Shown: positions 52,340-61,125 of the stretch, one piece after another
How positions within the stretch are numbered: position 1 is the first letter of the stretch
How the letters are laid out: the number at the start of each line of letters is the position of its first letter
NCBI RefSeq assembly: GCF_900637665.1
Contig: NZ_LR134386.1
Coordinates: forward strand, 3,340,501 to 3,404,500
Length of the DNA stretch: 64,000 nt
Direction of reading: 5' to 3'
Source of the DNA: Chryseobacterium nakagawai
GTDB lineage: Bacteria > Bacteroidota > Bacteroidia > Flavobacteriales > Weeksellaceae
The notes under the pieces: generated by a model
Databases searched by the model: none
What the model saw: the letters and a program-made list of their open reading frames with translations, nothing else
What the model was told of the DNA's origin: nothing
Made by a program: the position numbers and the translations under genes

Positions 52340-52993
52340 ATGAAATTTTTTATTGACACAGCTAATTTAGAGCAAATCAAGGAAGCTAAAGATCTTGGAA
52401 TCTTAGATGGTGTAACGACCAACCCTTCATTAATGGCTAAAGAAGGTATTCAGGGAGCTGAAGCGATCAAAAACCATTATAAGACGATCTGCGAGCTTGT
52501 AGACGGAGATATTTCTGCTGAAGTACTTTCTACAACTTATGAGGAAATGATTAAGGAAGGAGACGAATTGGCTGCAATCCACCCAAATATCGTTGTAAAA
52601 ATTCCAATGATTAAGGATGGTATCAAAGCATTAAAATATTTTTCTGATAAAGGAATCAGAACAAACTGTACATTGATCTTCTCTCCAGGACAAGCTCTTT
52701 TGGCAGCTAAAGCAGGAGCAACTTATGTTTCTCCATTCCTTGGAAGACTAGATGATATCTCTACAGACGGACTAAACCTTATCCAGGAGATCAGATTAAT
52801 TTTCGATAACTATATGTTCGAAACTGAAATCCTTGCAGCTTCTATCCGTCACTCAATGCACATCATCGACTGTGCTAAAATTGGAGCTGATGTGATTACA
52901 TCTCCACTTCCTCCAATCTTGAGCTTATTAAAGCACCCATTAACAGACAGCGGATTGGCTCAGTTTATTGCTGATTCTCAGAAGTTATCTTAA
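52340..52993 (+). CDS. fsa: Transaldolase-like fructose-6-phosphate aldolase
   Basis: 217-residue class I aldolase of the short transaldolase (TalC/FSA) group. The start [30 protein letters not shown] and the Schiff-base lysine segment [12 protein letters not shown] (K87) are conserved, followed by [32 protein letters not shown]. It acts in sugar-phosphate metabolism; whether the enzyme is transaldolase or FSA is not certain from sequence. High use of preferred codons suggests strong expression. Flanked by a promoter box and a terminator. Confidence 0.93.
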   Translation: MKFFIDTANLEQIKEAKDLGILDGVTTNPSLMAKEGIQGAEAIKNHYKTICELVDGDISAEVLSTTYEEMIKEGDELAAIHPNIVVKIPMIKDGIKALKYFSDKGIRTNCTLIFSPGQALLAAKAGATYVSPFLGRLDDISTDGLNLIQEIRLIFDNYMFETEILAASIRHSMHIIDCAKIGADVITSPLPPILSLLKHPLTDSGLAQFIADSQKLS

Positions 52994-53016
52994 TTCCTGA
53001 CTGTTTTTTCAGATAT

Positions 53017-53046
53017 AAATCCCGAAACTTTGTTCCGGGATTTTAT
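53017..53046. terminator. Terminator between the aldolase and acetyltransferase genes
   Basis: AAATCCCGAAA paired with TTCCGGGATTT (one mismatch) between convergent genes; T-run on both sides. It ends over the 3' neighbour by a few bases only. Confidence 0.75.
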
Positions 53047-53047
53047 T

Positions 53048-53614
53048 TTATTCATTTCCTTCAATATTTTTCACCACTTTACAAGGATTTCCTACGGCAA
53101 CAACATTCTCCGGGATATCTTTAGTCACGATACTCCCTGCTCCTATTACCGTATTATTTCCGATGGTTACCCCAGGTAAGACCACTACATTTCCTCCCAA
53201 CCATACATTATCTCCTACCGTAATCGGATGGGCATATTCCAACCCTGCATTTCTCTGTTTCACATCAAGCGGATGTCCTGCTGTATAAAAGCTGCAATTG
53301 GGTCCTATAAAGACATTATCACCAAACTTAACCTTAGCACAATCTAAAATCACAAGATTATGATTGGCATAAAAGTTATCACCCACTTCAATATTATACC
53401 CGTAGTCACACCAAAAGGAAGGTTCAATACATACATTTTCTTTTGTACTGCCCAGAATTCTTTTGAGCAACTGCCGTCTCCCTTCTGGATCAGAATTCTT
53501 CAATCCATTATATTCTAAGCACAAATCTTTACAAGCCACACGTTCCCCGATTAATTCTGTATCATAATTGGCATCATACAAAAGTCCAGCTTCACATTTT
53601 TCTTTTTCTGTCAT
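53048..53614 (-). CDS. Sugar O-acetyltransferase (maltose/galactoside type)
   Basis: 188 residues. An N-terminal Mac domain (EKCEAGLLYDANYDTELIGERVACKDLCLEYN) precedes a left-handed beta-helix of hexapeptide repeats (IEVGDNFYANHNLVILDCAKVKFGDNVFIGPNCSFYTAGHPLD, then VGDNVWLGGNVVVLPGVTIGNNTVIGAGSIVTKDIPENVVAVGNPCKVVK). It transfers acetyl from acetyl-CoA to a sugar hydroxyl in the cytoplasm; the catalytic His is in TAGHPLD. Exact acceptor unknown. It is close to maa/nodL/lacA enzymes. Confidence 0.92.
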   Translation of the reverse strand: MTEKEKCEAGLLYDANYDTELIGERVACKDLCLEYNGLKNSDPEGRRQLLKRILGSTKENVCIEPSFWCDYGYNIEVGDNFYANHNLVILDCAKVKFGDNVFIGPNCSFYTAGHPLDVKQRNAGLEYAHPITVGDNVWLGGNVVVLPGVTIGNNTVIGAGSIVTKDIPENVVAVGNPCKVVKNIEGNE

Positions 53615-53666
53615 AGAGGTTTAAGGTTTATGTGGTTTAAAAATAGAAATATTGAGCTATATAAAC

Positions 53667-53698
53667 AAAAAACAGGATCATCTTTTGGATCATCCTGT
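53667..53698 (-). terminator. Hairpin after the GLPGLI gene
   Basis: AACAGGAT / ATCCTGTT stem with a 13-base loop containing a repeated GGATCATC; it lies 20 bases beyond the GLPGLI stop on the minus strand, with A-run upstream on plus. Confidence 0.6.
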
Positions 53699-53717
53699 TC
53701 AGTAGAAAATAATAATT

Positions 53718-54623
53718 TTAGTTCACCAGATCCGGTTGTATCGGATTGTTGTCTTTTTGAAGCATATCTTTTGTTCGCTTTTCCATTTCTTTGAATACCT
53801 GATTGGGGTCTGAGAATTCTTTACCGTCTGCCGTTTTTACTTTAAAGGCGACTTTTCCTCCTGCTTCACCACCATTTCTCATCATGAGCTCTCTCATATT
53901 CTTTGTAGGGTCATTCACATAGGCTTTCCAGGCTTTTTTAAACTGGTCTTTGGTCACTTCAATATCTTTACCATCCAATCCCAGTATTTTTACATTTCCC
54001 GGAAGCTCTAATCCTTCTTCTTTCTTTGGAGACTGTAGGTTTTTATTACCTACGAGCTGCATGCTGTGAGATCCTGTGGTATCTTCTATTTTTACAATAA
54101 GCCCCGGAAGCCCACAAAAAACATAGGGTCCGTCCTGAATAGGAATATCTGTTGTAAACCAAGCCGTCCAGTCTCTTCCGCCAAAACTTGTTGTAGCCTT
54201 CTGAGCATTGTACTCCCCTATTTTCTGCTTTTCAGGTAAAATTTTCCATTCAGGCTTTTTGTCTTCCTTAATTTTATATTTATCCATAGAAATACTTCTG
54301 AAAAGATAGGTTTTAAAATCAGGGTACTGTTTGGTTACTCTATAGGAGACCGTCCCAGGTTTGTCTCTTTTGTTTACACTTATGCTCCCGCTTCCGGATT
54401 TCAACTGTTTTTCAAGCTCGGCACGTCCGGTAGAATCTGCCACAAATTTATCACGGCTATAATAGTTGGACCCATCTTTATCAATATCCAGCAACATCAT
54501 TTCTTTCTTCACATCATCTTTATTATTAGAATCCGGAATAAACGTGTATTCATAGAAAAACCTGTTGACCTGTGCATTGGTCAGGATTCCCAGGAATATA
54601 AAAAATAGAATTTTAGTTTTCAT
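53718..54623 (-). CDS. GLPGLI family exported protein
   Basis: 301 residues from the ATG at 54,623, which gives a signal peptide (KTKILFFIFLGILTNAQ); a longer start at 54,650 is unlikely. The naming motif GPYVFCGLPGLIVKI is present. GLPGLI proteins are Bacteroidota-specific with unknown function, often downstream of BlaI-M56 pairs as here. The C-terminus is charged and glycine-rich. A hairpin separates it from the M56 gene, so it may be only partly co-transcribed. Confidence 0.87.
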   Translation of the reverse strand: MKTKILFFIFLGILTNAQVNRFFYEYTFIPDSNNKDDVKKEMMLLDIDKDGSNYYSRDKFVADSTGRAELEKQLKSGSGSISVNKRDKPGTVSYRVTKQYPDFKTYLFRSISMDKYKIKEDKKPEWKILPEKQKIGEYNAQKATTSFGGRDWTAWFTTDIPIQDGPYVFCGLPGLIVKIEDTTGSHSMQLVGNKNLQSPKKEEGLELPGNVKILGLDGKDIEVTKDQFKKAWKAYVNDPTKNMRELMMRNGGEAGGKVAFKVKTADGKEFSDPNQVFKEMEKRTKDMLQKDNNPIQPDLVN

Positions 54624-54638
54624 AATGGATGATAAAAA

Positions 54639-54668
54639 AGGCTTTGTCAATATGATATTGGCAAAGCC
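54639..54668 (-). terminator. Hairpin between M56 and GLPGLI genes
   Basis: AGGCTTTG / CAAAGCCT outer stem and CAATA / TATTG inner stem, 10 bases after the M56 stop. It may attenuate transcription into the GLPGLI gene. Confidence 0.65.
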
Positions 54669-54678
54669 TGGTTGAACT

Positions 54679-56397
54679 TTATTTCTTTGTCTGAATTCTT
54701 ATTTCATTCTGTGTTCCTCGTACTACATTTTCCTTAATAATATTAATCCTTTCAATATTTTCAGGTTTTATAGCAAGAGCTTCTTCCTTGGAAACTTCAT
54801 TTCCATTCACAAAGTATTTAATATTATCCCAACCTTTCATATCATACTTCTTCACTCCATTCATGGTAATGTTCCCATTTCCGTCTTTTTTAATGAAGTC
54901 TGCCTGCATAACCATGATTTTAGGAGAGCCTGTTAGGGTTACAACTCTTGGGCTTGTCGTTGCATTTTCAGCTTCCTGTCTGGCCTTCTCCATTTGAATT
55001 TTTGCATTCTCACTTTCTATTTTTGCTTTGCTGATTTCAATTTTTGCCTGTTGTGCAGCTTCTTTTCCGATCTTTGCAGCTTCCCTGCCGATTTTTTCGG
55101 CCTCTCTTCCAATTTTCTCAGCTTCTATCGCTGCTTTACTGGCTTCTCTTGCTGCTTTTTGAGCATCTTTTTTAATTCTGCGAAGTTCTTTTTTATCAAG
55201 CGGATCCATATTTTCAAGATCCTTCATCTGCTTTTTCCATTCATCAGATTTGAAATATTTATCAACTTCCATATTGGCTGTAATATTACCAATCTCTCCG
55301 GCTAAAGAACTTATTTCCTCAATCTTCTGATCGAAAATTTTAGACTCTGGATCCAACCCTTCAAGTTCTTTTTCTTTTTCAGCCAGCTTTTTTTCAAGTT
55401 CAGCCAATTGAGGATCAGTACCAGGAGAGCCAGGTTCAGCTTCTTTTATTTTTTTCTGTTCTGTTTTTTCTTTTACCGTATCGTGTTTGATTTCTGAAAC
55501 TACTTTTTTAATAGAGAGGTTCGTTTCCTCAATTTCCCTGTTCTTAGCATTTACCAGATAAGCAAAAGCTACGGTGAATAAAACCGGCAATGCAAGGATT
55601 CTTCGCGCATACCCGAATTTGGTTTTTGGTTTTTGTAACATCTTAAGTCTTTTTTTAAGGTTTGAACTTAGAAACGGACTGGCAGCAGGCAACTGTGTTC
55701 CGGAAAAGTGGCTTGCTAAAAGCATCTGCGCAAATGCTTTGGTGTCCGAATTCTTTACGGCTTTTTTATCAGCCAGATATTCATGGATTAAACTAATTTC
55801 TCTTTTAATGATATGAAAGAATGGGTTGAACCAGAAAATAGCTGTCATCACTTCAATAAGAATTTTATCGAATGAATGTTTCTGTTCAATATGTACCATC
55901 TCATGCTTTAAAATCTGTTTTCCGATATCAGAATCCAGGGTAATGGCATTCTTCCAGAAAAGGTTCTTAAAGTATGAAAACGGAGCTTCGGTTAAGTCTG
56001 TACGGTAAAAATTGATCCCGTCAAAACTTTCTTTGTGAAACTGTTCCTTAAACTGCTGGATCTTAACAATCCCGTAGATAAGCTTTCCTAAAAAGTAGAA
56101 AGAAACCAGTCCCAGAGCTGAAAAAATAATGTTAAAATAAAGGTTACCATTGTTTACGTTTTTTTGTGTGTTAAAATTCTGAATCTTATCCAACAACAAG
56201 TATACATCACTATTAACCTCTATCGTAAAATCATCCAGTTTGATAAGGGGCAGCAGCAGTGACACCACAATTGCCAACAAAAGATAGAATCTATTATAAT
56301 GATGGAATGTCTTGTCTTTTAAAGACAATTGATAATACAAAAACATTACACCAGAACATAAAATTACTTTTCCAAAGTACAGAAGTAGAGTTTCCAT
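54679..56397 (-). CDS. M56 family membrane metalloprotease (BlaR1-like) without a penicillin-binding sensor
   Basis: 572 residues. Transmembrane helices at about 5-22, 35-51, 88-108 and 265-285. The cytosolic zinc protease site HEMVH (165-169) is followed by FNPFFHIIKREISLIHEYLADKKAV with the third ligand Glu. Instead of the penicillin-binding domain of BlaR1, the C-terminus has a long coiled coil rich in Ala-Glu-Lys heptads (about 395-480, repeated EAEKIGREAEKIGREAAKIGKEAA-like units broken here) and a final TonB-plug-like segment (ALAIKPENIERINII). It is expected to cleave the partner BlaI repressor upon a signal other than beta-lactam. It follows blaI by 5 bases. Confidence 0.88.
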   Translation of the reverse strand: METLLLYFGKVILCSGVMFLYYQLSLKDKTFHHYNRFYLLLAIVVSLLLPLIKLDDFTIEVNSDVYLLLDKIQNFNTQKNVNNGNLYFNIIFSALGLVSFYFLGKLIYGIVKIQQFKEQFHKESFDGINFYRTDLTEAPFSYFKNLFWKNAITLDSDIGKQILKHEMVHIEQKHSFDKILIEVMTAIFWFNPFFHIIKREISLIHEYLADKKAVKNSDTKAFAQMLLASHFSGTQLPAASPFLSSNLKKRLKMLQKPKTKFGYARRILALPVLFTVAFAYLVNAKNREIEETNLSIKKVVSEIKHDTVKEKTEQKKIKEAEPGSPGTDPQLAELEKKLAEKEKELEGLDPESKIFDQKIEEISSLAGEIGNITANMEVDKYFKSDEWKKQMKDLENMDPLDKKELRRIKKDAQKAAREASKAAIEAEKIGREAEKIGREAAKIGKEAAQQAKIEISKAKIESENAKIQMEKARQEAENATTSPRVVTLTGSPKIMVMQADFIKKDGNGNITMNGVKKYDMKGWDNIKYFVNGNEVSKEEALAIKPENIERINIIKENVVRGTQNEIRIQTKK

Positions 56398-56402
56398 GGT
56401 TA

Positions 56403-56768
56403 TTAGTCTTTATTTTTAAGTTCATTTAACAGCATTTCAAGATCTTCTACAGTCATTTCATTCTTTTCTACCAGAAATGAAACGGCACTTTTATAAGATC
56501 CTTTGAAATAATTTTTCACAAGGCTTTTCATGGTTTTCCCTGAATACTGTTCTTTTGTTACCAATGGAAAATATTCATGTTGTCTTCCGTGTACGTTATA
56601 GTCTACGAACTCCTTTTCCTTCAATACTTTTAAAATAGTGGAAACGGTATTGGTATGTGGTTTGGGCTCAGGAAAGAGGTCAAGAATATCTTTAAGAAAT
56701 CCTTTTTCCAATTTCCATACATACTGCATGACCTGTTCTTCTGCTTTTGTTAAAGTCTGGTTTTTCAT
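56403..56768 (-). CDS. BlaI/MecI/CopY family repressor
   Basis: 121 residues; winged-helix dimer that represses its own unit. N-terminal DNA-binding part TKAEEQVMQYVWKLEKGFLKDILDLFPEPKPHTNTVSTILKVLKEKEFVDYNVHGRQHEYFPLVTKEQY is followed by a dimerisation helix (SFLVEKNEMTVEDLEMLLNEL). The protease partner M56 follows 5 bases downstream and its cleavage of BlaI-type repressors de-represses the unit. The promoter upstream overlaps dyads. Confidence 0.92.
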   Translation of the reverse strand: MKNQTLTKAEEQVMQYVWKLEKGFLKDILDLFPEPKPHTNTVSTILKVLKEKEFVDYNVHGRQHEYFPLVTKEQYSGKTMKSLVKNYFKGSYKSAVSFLVEKNEMTVEDLEMLLNELKNKD

Positions 56769-56817
56769 ATCCTTTCATTGATCATTAAAGTGACATACAA
56801 ATGATGATTCCCATATC

Positions 56818-56865
56818 ACTAAGAAATTAGTTATACAAATGTAGAAATAAAATTGAATCTAACAA
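56818..56865 (-). promoter_or_regulatory. blaI promoter with overlapping dyads
   Basis: On the minus strand TTG (plus 56,863-56,865), 19 bases, TACATTTG (plus 56,836-56,843). TACAAATGTA (56,834-56,843) overlaps the -7 box and is similar to the TACAnnTGTA core bound by BlaI/MecI. ACTAA-GAAA-TTAGT lies at 56,818-56,831. Both are good autorepression sites. Confidence 0.7.
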
Positions 56866-57248
56866 CTATTTTTTTAGTGATAAGTCATTGAAATAATATA
56901 ATCAACTGTAAATCAATACAATAAAATTCAATCAAATATATTAATTTTAAAACAAAGTGAAACGATCACCCATTTATCAACATAAAAAGATAGGTTTCTG
57001 CCTGAAATTCTTAAAACATACTAAGAAAAAGTAGAGATTTAATGATTTTTTAAGAAACATTCAAAACTGATAACCTATACTCTATATAATCAATAAGCAG
57101 ATGATTTTTTTCGTGTTAATACAGTCCGATAAACCTACACTTGAATAATTTGTATTTGATTATAAGATAGTTATAATTTATTATTGACTTCAATCATAAA
57201 TCAAATTTAATTATAATTAGAATAATTAAAAATAAAGAAGCTGTTTTC
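56866..57248. other. AT-rich non-coding gap
   Basis: No gene is supported. It is very AT-rich; a short inverted repeat TTTAATTA / TAATTAAA is at 57,206-57,230. Nothing else is recognised. Confidence 0.5.
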
Positions 57249-57301
57249 TTTGACGATTCATTAGAACCCTTTAATTTTGCTATTTATAATAATTATAAAT
57301 A
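57249..57301 (+). promoter_or_regulatory. Promoter and Fur-like operator of the TonB receptor/DUF4374 unit
   Basis: TTTG (57,249-57,252), 19 bases, TAATTTTG (57,272-57,279): exact consensus. The 21 bases 57,281-57,301 form a perfect palindrome of arm TATTTATAAT around a central A, between the -7 box and the ATG at 57,302. A 9-1-9 or 10-1-10 inverted repeat over the transcription start is the classic position and shape of a Fur-family site; the sequence itself is not the E. coli Fur consensus. Confidence 0.75.
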
Positions 57302-59662
57302 ATGAAATTATACCAGCGTATTTTTATCTTTCTCATTTTTACTCTTTCAATTTCCCAAATCCAAGCACAGGATACTGGATTTCCGGTTCAGGGAGTTGTA
57401 CAAAATGACACAAAACAGGGATTAAGTGGCGTAACCATTTTTGTTGAAAACACAAAAATTAAAACACAAACCGATCAAAACGGAAATTTCAGGATCAGCT
57501 ACAAAAAAGGAGATGCTACTTTGGTCTTTCATCTGGATGGTTATAAAAAGTTCAGAAGGAAAATCAACTTCGGCAACGAAGTATCTGCGGTAAATGTTCA
57601 GCTAACCGAAGATCAATCAGTAGTAAAAGAGGTTGTTGTACACGGAAAAGGTAAAGTAAAATCATTACAGGACGGTGCTTTCACCGTGAATGCTATAGAT
57701 GTTGCAAAATTGGCCAATACCACAGCCGATCTAAACCAGGTATTGAACAGAACCACAGGGATTAAAGTTCGGCAGCAGGGAGGTATAGGTTCCGATTATA
57801 ACTTCTCTATTAACGGAATGTCCGGTAAGGCTGTAAAATTCTTTATAGATGGAGTTCCTTTGGAAATGCTTGGAAAAGGCGTAGACCTGAGTACATTACC
57901 TGTAAATATGGCCGAGCGTGTAGAAATTTATAAGGGCGTTGTTCCTATCCACCTAAGTACCGATGCTATGGGTGGGGCTGTTAATATTATTACTCCCGGA
58001 AGCAGTAAAAACTATCTGGATGCCGGGATCAGTATAGGATCTTTTAATACACAGCGTATCAATCTGAATGGACAATTTAAAGATGATAAAACAGGAATTA
58101 TCCTGCGCATCAACAGCTTTTATAACCATTCTGATAACAATTATCTGATGAAGGATATGAAAATCTGGAATCCTGCTAAAAACGAATACGAACCAAGAAA
58201 TCTAAAACGTTTTAATGACCGATATCAATCTGTTTTTGGGATGGCTGAACTTGGAGTAGAAAACAAAAGCTGGGCAGATTCTTTCTTTGTAGGAGCATCA
58301 CAATCCGTTTTTGACAAACAGATCCAGACCGGTTCCAACCAGGATGTAGTGTATGGTGGAGTAAAGCAAAGCGGAGAAGCTCATAATTATTTTATGAAGT
58401 ATAAAAAAGCGAACCTCTTCAATAATCATCTGGATGTAAATGTCTATGCAGGTTTTTCCAGAAGTGTTCAGAAAGCAACCGATACCCTTATGCGCAAATA
58501 TAGCTGGGATGGTACTTTTGAACCTTCTGCAACCAGTGAAAAAGGAGGTAAAAGTATAATTATGCAGCATGAAGACCGTCTCTATACGCAAATGGGAGCT
58601 ACTTACAGAATAGTGGATCATCACAAATTGATCTTTAATTATGTAATAGATTATCTTAAAAATATCACGTTCAATAAACTGGAAGAGGAAAAAGATAATG
58701 TATTTCCTGCGAAAATGACCAAGCAAATACTGTCTATGGCCTATCAACAAGAGTTTTTCAATAGACATTGGACGAATATTTTCTTTGCTAAATATTACCA
58801 AGTAGGATTACAAAAAATGGTTTTTGATCAGGTGACCAGGACTGATAGTCCGGTAAAAGATCATTTCAGTAACTGGGGTTATGGTTTTGCAACAACGGTT
58901 AAAATCACGAATGAGCTGGGACTTAAAGGATCATTTGAACGCTCTTACCGCTTGGTAGAACCACAGGAAATCTTCGGAGATGGTGTTGCTGTAACCAGTA
59001 ATATGGATCTGAAGCCTGAAACCAGTAATAATGTAAACGTGGGCTTATACTACAATCATCATTGGGGACAACATGCTTTCCGTATAGAAGCTGCAGGATA
59101 CATCCGTGATACAAAAGACTTTATTTTCACCGTTCCTAATTTGTACAACAGTACTTTCAAATATGAAAACCTATCCAATATCTTTACACAAGGACTTGAA
59201 GGAGAGCTGAGTTACCAATACAAAAGGCTCCTGAATGTATTGATGAATGTAAGCTACAACAAAGCTTACGACAATACAAAGTTTGCCAACAACAGCGAAG
59301 ATGTAATTTCAGCAACTTACAAAAAGGATGTTCCTAACCAGCCTTGGTTATTTGGAAATGTAAATGTAAGCATTGGTAAAGATGACTGGCTTCAGAAAGA
59401 CAGCCGTTTAGAGTTTTACTATGGATTACAAATGACTGAGTGGTTCTACAAAAACTGGAAAACGTATGGAAATCCAAGAAATATTCCCATTATTCCAAGA
59501 CAAACCCTGCACAACATTGGGATCAGCTACTCTATGAAGAACGGAAGGTACAATGTGGCGTTTGATGTCACCAACCTTAGTGATGCACTGGCCTATGACA
59601 ATTTCAAACTTCAGAAGCAAGGACGTGCTTTCTATATAAAATTCAGATATCTACTTAAGTAA
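57302..59662 (+). CDS. TonB-dependent receptor with carboxypeptidase-like N-domain (XusA-like)
   Basis: 786-residue outer-membrane transporter. A signal peptide (YQRIFIFLIFTLSISQIQAQ) is followed by a CarboxypepD-like beta domain (about 28-105, GVVQNDTKQGLSGVTIFVEN), then a plug: LNQVLNRTTGIKVRQQGGIGSDYNFSINGMSGKAVKFFIDGVP, and a 22-strand barrel ending ALAYDNFKLQKQGRAFYIKFRYLL. It is followed 6 bases later by a DUF4374 lipoprotein gene. By synteny with Bacteroides XusA it probably imports ferric siderophores; the substrate is inferred. A Fur-like palindrome is in the promoter. Confidence 0.9.
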   Translation: MKLYQRIFIFLIFTLSISQIQAQDTGFPVQGVVQNDTKQGLSGVTIFVENTKIKTQTDQNGNFRISYKKGDATLVFHLDGYKKFRRKINFGNEVSAVNVQLTEDQSVVKEVVVHGKGKVKSLQDGAFTVNAIDVAKLANTTADLNQVLNRTTGIKVRQQGGIGSDYNFSINGMSGKAVKFFIDGVPLEMLGKGVDLSTLPVNMAERVEIYKGVVPIHLSTDAMGGAVNIITPGSSKNYLDAGISIGSFNTQRINLNGQFKDDKTGIILRINSFYNHSDNNYLMKDMKIWNPAKNEYEPRNLKRFNDRYQSVFGMAELGVENKSWADSFFVGASQSVFDKQIQTGSNQDVVYGGVKQSGEAHNYFMKYKKANLFNNHLDVNVYAGFSRSVQKATDTLMRKYSWDGTFEPSATSEKGGKSIIMQHEDRLYTQMGATYRIVDHHKLIFNYVIDYLKNITFNKLEEEKDNVFPAKMTKQILSMAYQQEFFNRHWTNIFFAKYYQVGLQKMVFDQVTRTDSPVKDHFSNWGYGFATTVKITNELGLKGSFERSYRLVEPQEIFGDGVAVTSNMDLKPETSNNVNVGLYYNHHWGQHAFRIEAAGYIRDTKDFIFTVPNLYNSTFKYENLSNIFTQGLEGELSYQYKRLLNVLMNVSYNKAYDNTKFANNSEDVISATYKKDVPNQPWLFGNVNVSIGKDDWLQKDSRLEFYYGLQMTEWFYKNWKTYGNPRNIPIIPRQTLHNIGISYSMKNGRYNVAFDVTNLSDALAYDNFKLQKQGRAFYIKFRYLLK

Positions 59663-59668
59663 AAGACC

Positions 59669-60871
59669 ATGACACAATATTTCAGAAACAGTATATTTTT
59701 AATACTTACATGTTTAACCATCATTGGTTGTGAACGCGAACCAGACTACGGAGATTCCGGAAGCGGCGAAAAAGACTATAAATATTTCCTGCTTTCCGCT
59801 TTAGGAAGCTGGCCCAATACCGTACATTATATGACGGCTACCAACGATCTTACCAAAGGGGCGATGGATATTACCAAGGAAGGTGACGAGATTAATTCTA
59901 AAGGAACCTACTCCTACATTGTAAAAAATGGTTTTATCTATAACTACAAAACTGATCAGGGTATATTTAAAAAATTCAAATATACTCAGGATAGACTGAC
60001 TACGGCAAAAGAAGTCCCTTATACCTTTATCAGTGATATTTCCAGCTATGTTTGGATAGATGATAATACCTTGGTAATTGTTGGAGAAACCGGTGATGGC
60101 CAGCATATACGTTATTCGGTATTCAATGCTTCAGACCTTAGTATTATCCGTCAGGGTGAGATCGATGGATTTGAACCTTTCCCCAATGCTTATAATTTCT
60201 ATACATTAGGCTCTATGACCTATATGGACGGACAGATCTATCTGCAGTATAGTTTCCGTAATGGCAAATGGATCACTCCGGAATATTATAACTTTGCGGT
60301 AATAGATTATAAAACCTTCAAAGTAAAACACTCGGCAAGCGATAGCCGAAGCTCTGGTGTGGCTAATGGTTCTCCCTATTTTAAAACCGCTTTCAGAAAA
60401 GATAATGAAGCTTTTTATTATACCTGTTTTCCACGTGTAGGAGCCGGATCAAATAAAATTTATCTTTTCAGAACTCTTAAAGGAGCAACTTCACCTGATA
60501 CAGGGTATCAGATCAACCTTACAGATCTTGTAGGGGGCAAAACACTTGAAACAATGATCGATTATATTGGGAACAATAAAATGGTAGTTCTGTATCGTGA
60601 TCCGGCATTGGGAAATACCTATAATGGACGTTATGCTATAATAGATATCGAAACCAAACAATTGGTTAGAGTATTGGATGAGCTGCCTGGAGATGAACCT
60701 TATGAACAAGGTCTATTTGTTCAGGATAAAAAGCTATATATTGCTGTAAATGCAAGTAAAGGGGGTAACTATGTATGGATCTATGATCTGCAGACAGACA
60801 AAATAATTAAAGGAATGAAACTTCCTGATAATATTTCCGGCTTTGCCCGCTTCGATAAGTTCTATGGTTAA
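59669..60871 (+). CDS. DUF4374 lipoprotein (XusB-like siderophore-binding protein)
   Basis: 400 residues. A lipoprotein signal peptide ends in IIGC (Cys21), followed by EREPDYGDSGSGEKDY, an acidic linker consistent with surface export. The rest is a beta-propeller-like series of blades (YSYIVKNGFIYNYKTD, DISSYVWIDDNTLVIVGETGDGQ, SMTYMDGQIYLQYSF, YEQGLFVQDKKLYIAVNAS). DUF4374 contains Bacteroides XusB, which sequesters ferric enterobactin/salmochelin at the cell surface. It is translationally close to the TonB receptor, 6 bases away. Family assignment is good; the ligand is inferred. Confidence 0.87.
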   Translation: MTQYFRNSIFLILTCLTIIGCEREPDYGDSGSGEKDYKYFLLSALGSWPNTVHYMTATNDLTKGAMDITKEGDEINSKGTYSYIVKNGFIYNYKTDQGIFKKFKYTQDRLTTAKEVPYTFISDISSYVWIDDNTLVIVGETGDGQHIRYSVFNASDLSIIRQGEIDGFEPFPNAYNFYTLGSMTYMDGQIYLQYSFRNGKWITPEYYNFAVIDYKTFKVKHSASDSRSSGVANGSPYFKTAFRKDNEAFYYTCFPRVGAGSNKIYLFRTLKGATSPDTGYQINLTDLVGGKTLETMIDYIGNNKMVVLYRDPALGNTYNGRYAIIDIETKQLVRVLDELPGDEPYEQGLFVQDKKLYIAVNASKGGNYVWIYDLQTDKIIKGMKLPDNISGFARFDKFYG

Positions 60872-60916
60872 TCATAGCCTATTAATTTCGGATATCATAC
60901 AGGATATTGACTTGAT

Positions 60917-60951
60917 AAAAACTGCTCTCAATCATTTTGAGAGCAGTTTTT
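60917..60951 (+). terminator. Terminator of the receptor/DUF4374 unit
   Basis: AAAACTGCTCTCAA / TTGAGAGCAGTTTT with five-base loop and T-run; 46 bases past the DUF4374 stop. Convergent to the second receptor gene. Confidence 0.88.
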
Positions 60952-61058
60952 TATTTCTGCTTACATCCATGGCTTGTTTAGTCTAATGATGAAAAAACTA
61001 CATCTTTTCGACTCTGTTTGGCAAGGCTATTCGGAGACTGATAATCTGCAACACGAAA

Positions 61059-61086
61059 AATGACCGAAAATTTTTTCCGGTCATTC
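61059..61086 (-). terminator. Terminator of the second receptor gene
   Basis: AATGACCG / CGGTCATT stem with a short AT loop, 40 bases past the stop on the minus strand, with A-run on plus (T-run on minus). Confidence 0.75.
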
Positions 61087-61125
61087 TTGTATTCTAAGTT
61101 AATGATAACTTTCTTTCTAATTCTT

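Noticed and set aside
57206..57230. TTTAATTA/TAATTAAA inverted repeat as a second iron operator
   Set aside because: Low-complexity AT sequence outside the promoter core; chance occurrence is likely.
56866..57248. AT-rich gap as a replication origin
   Set aside because: No DnaA-box cluster or dnaA/dnaN neighbourhood is seen; AT-richness alone is ordinary here.
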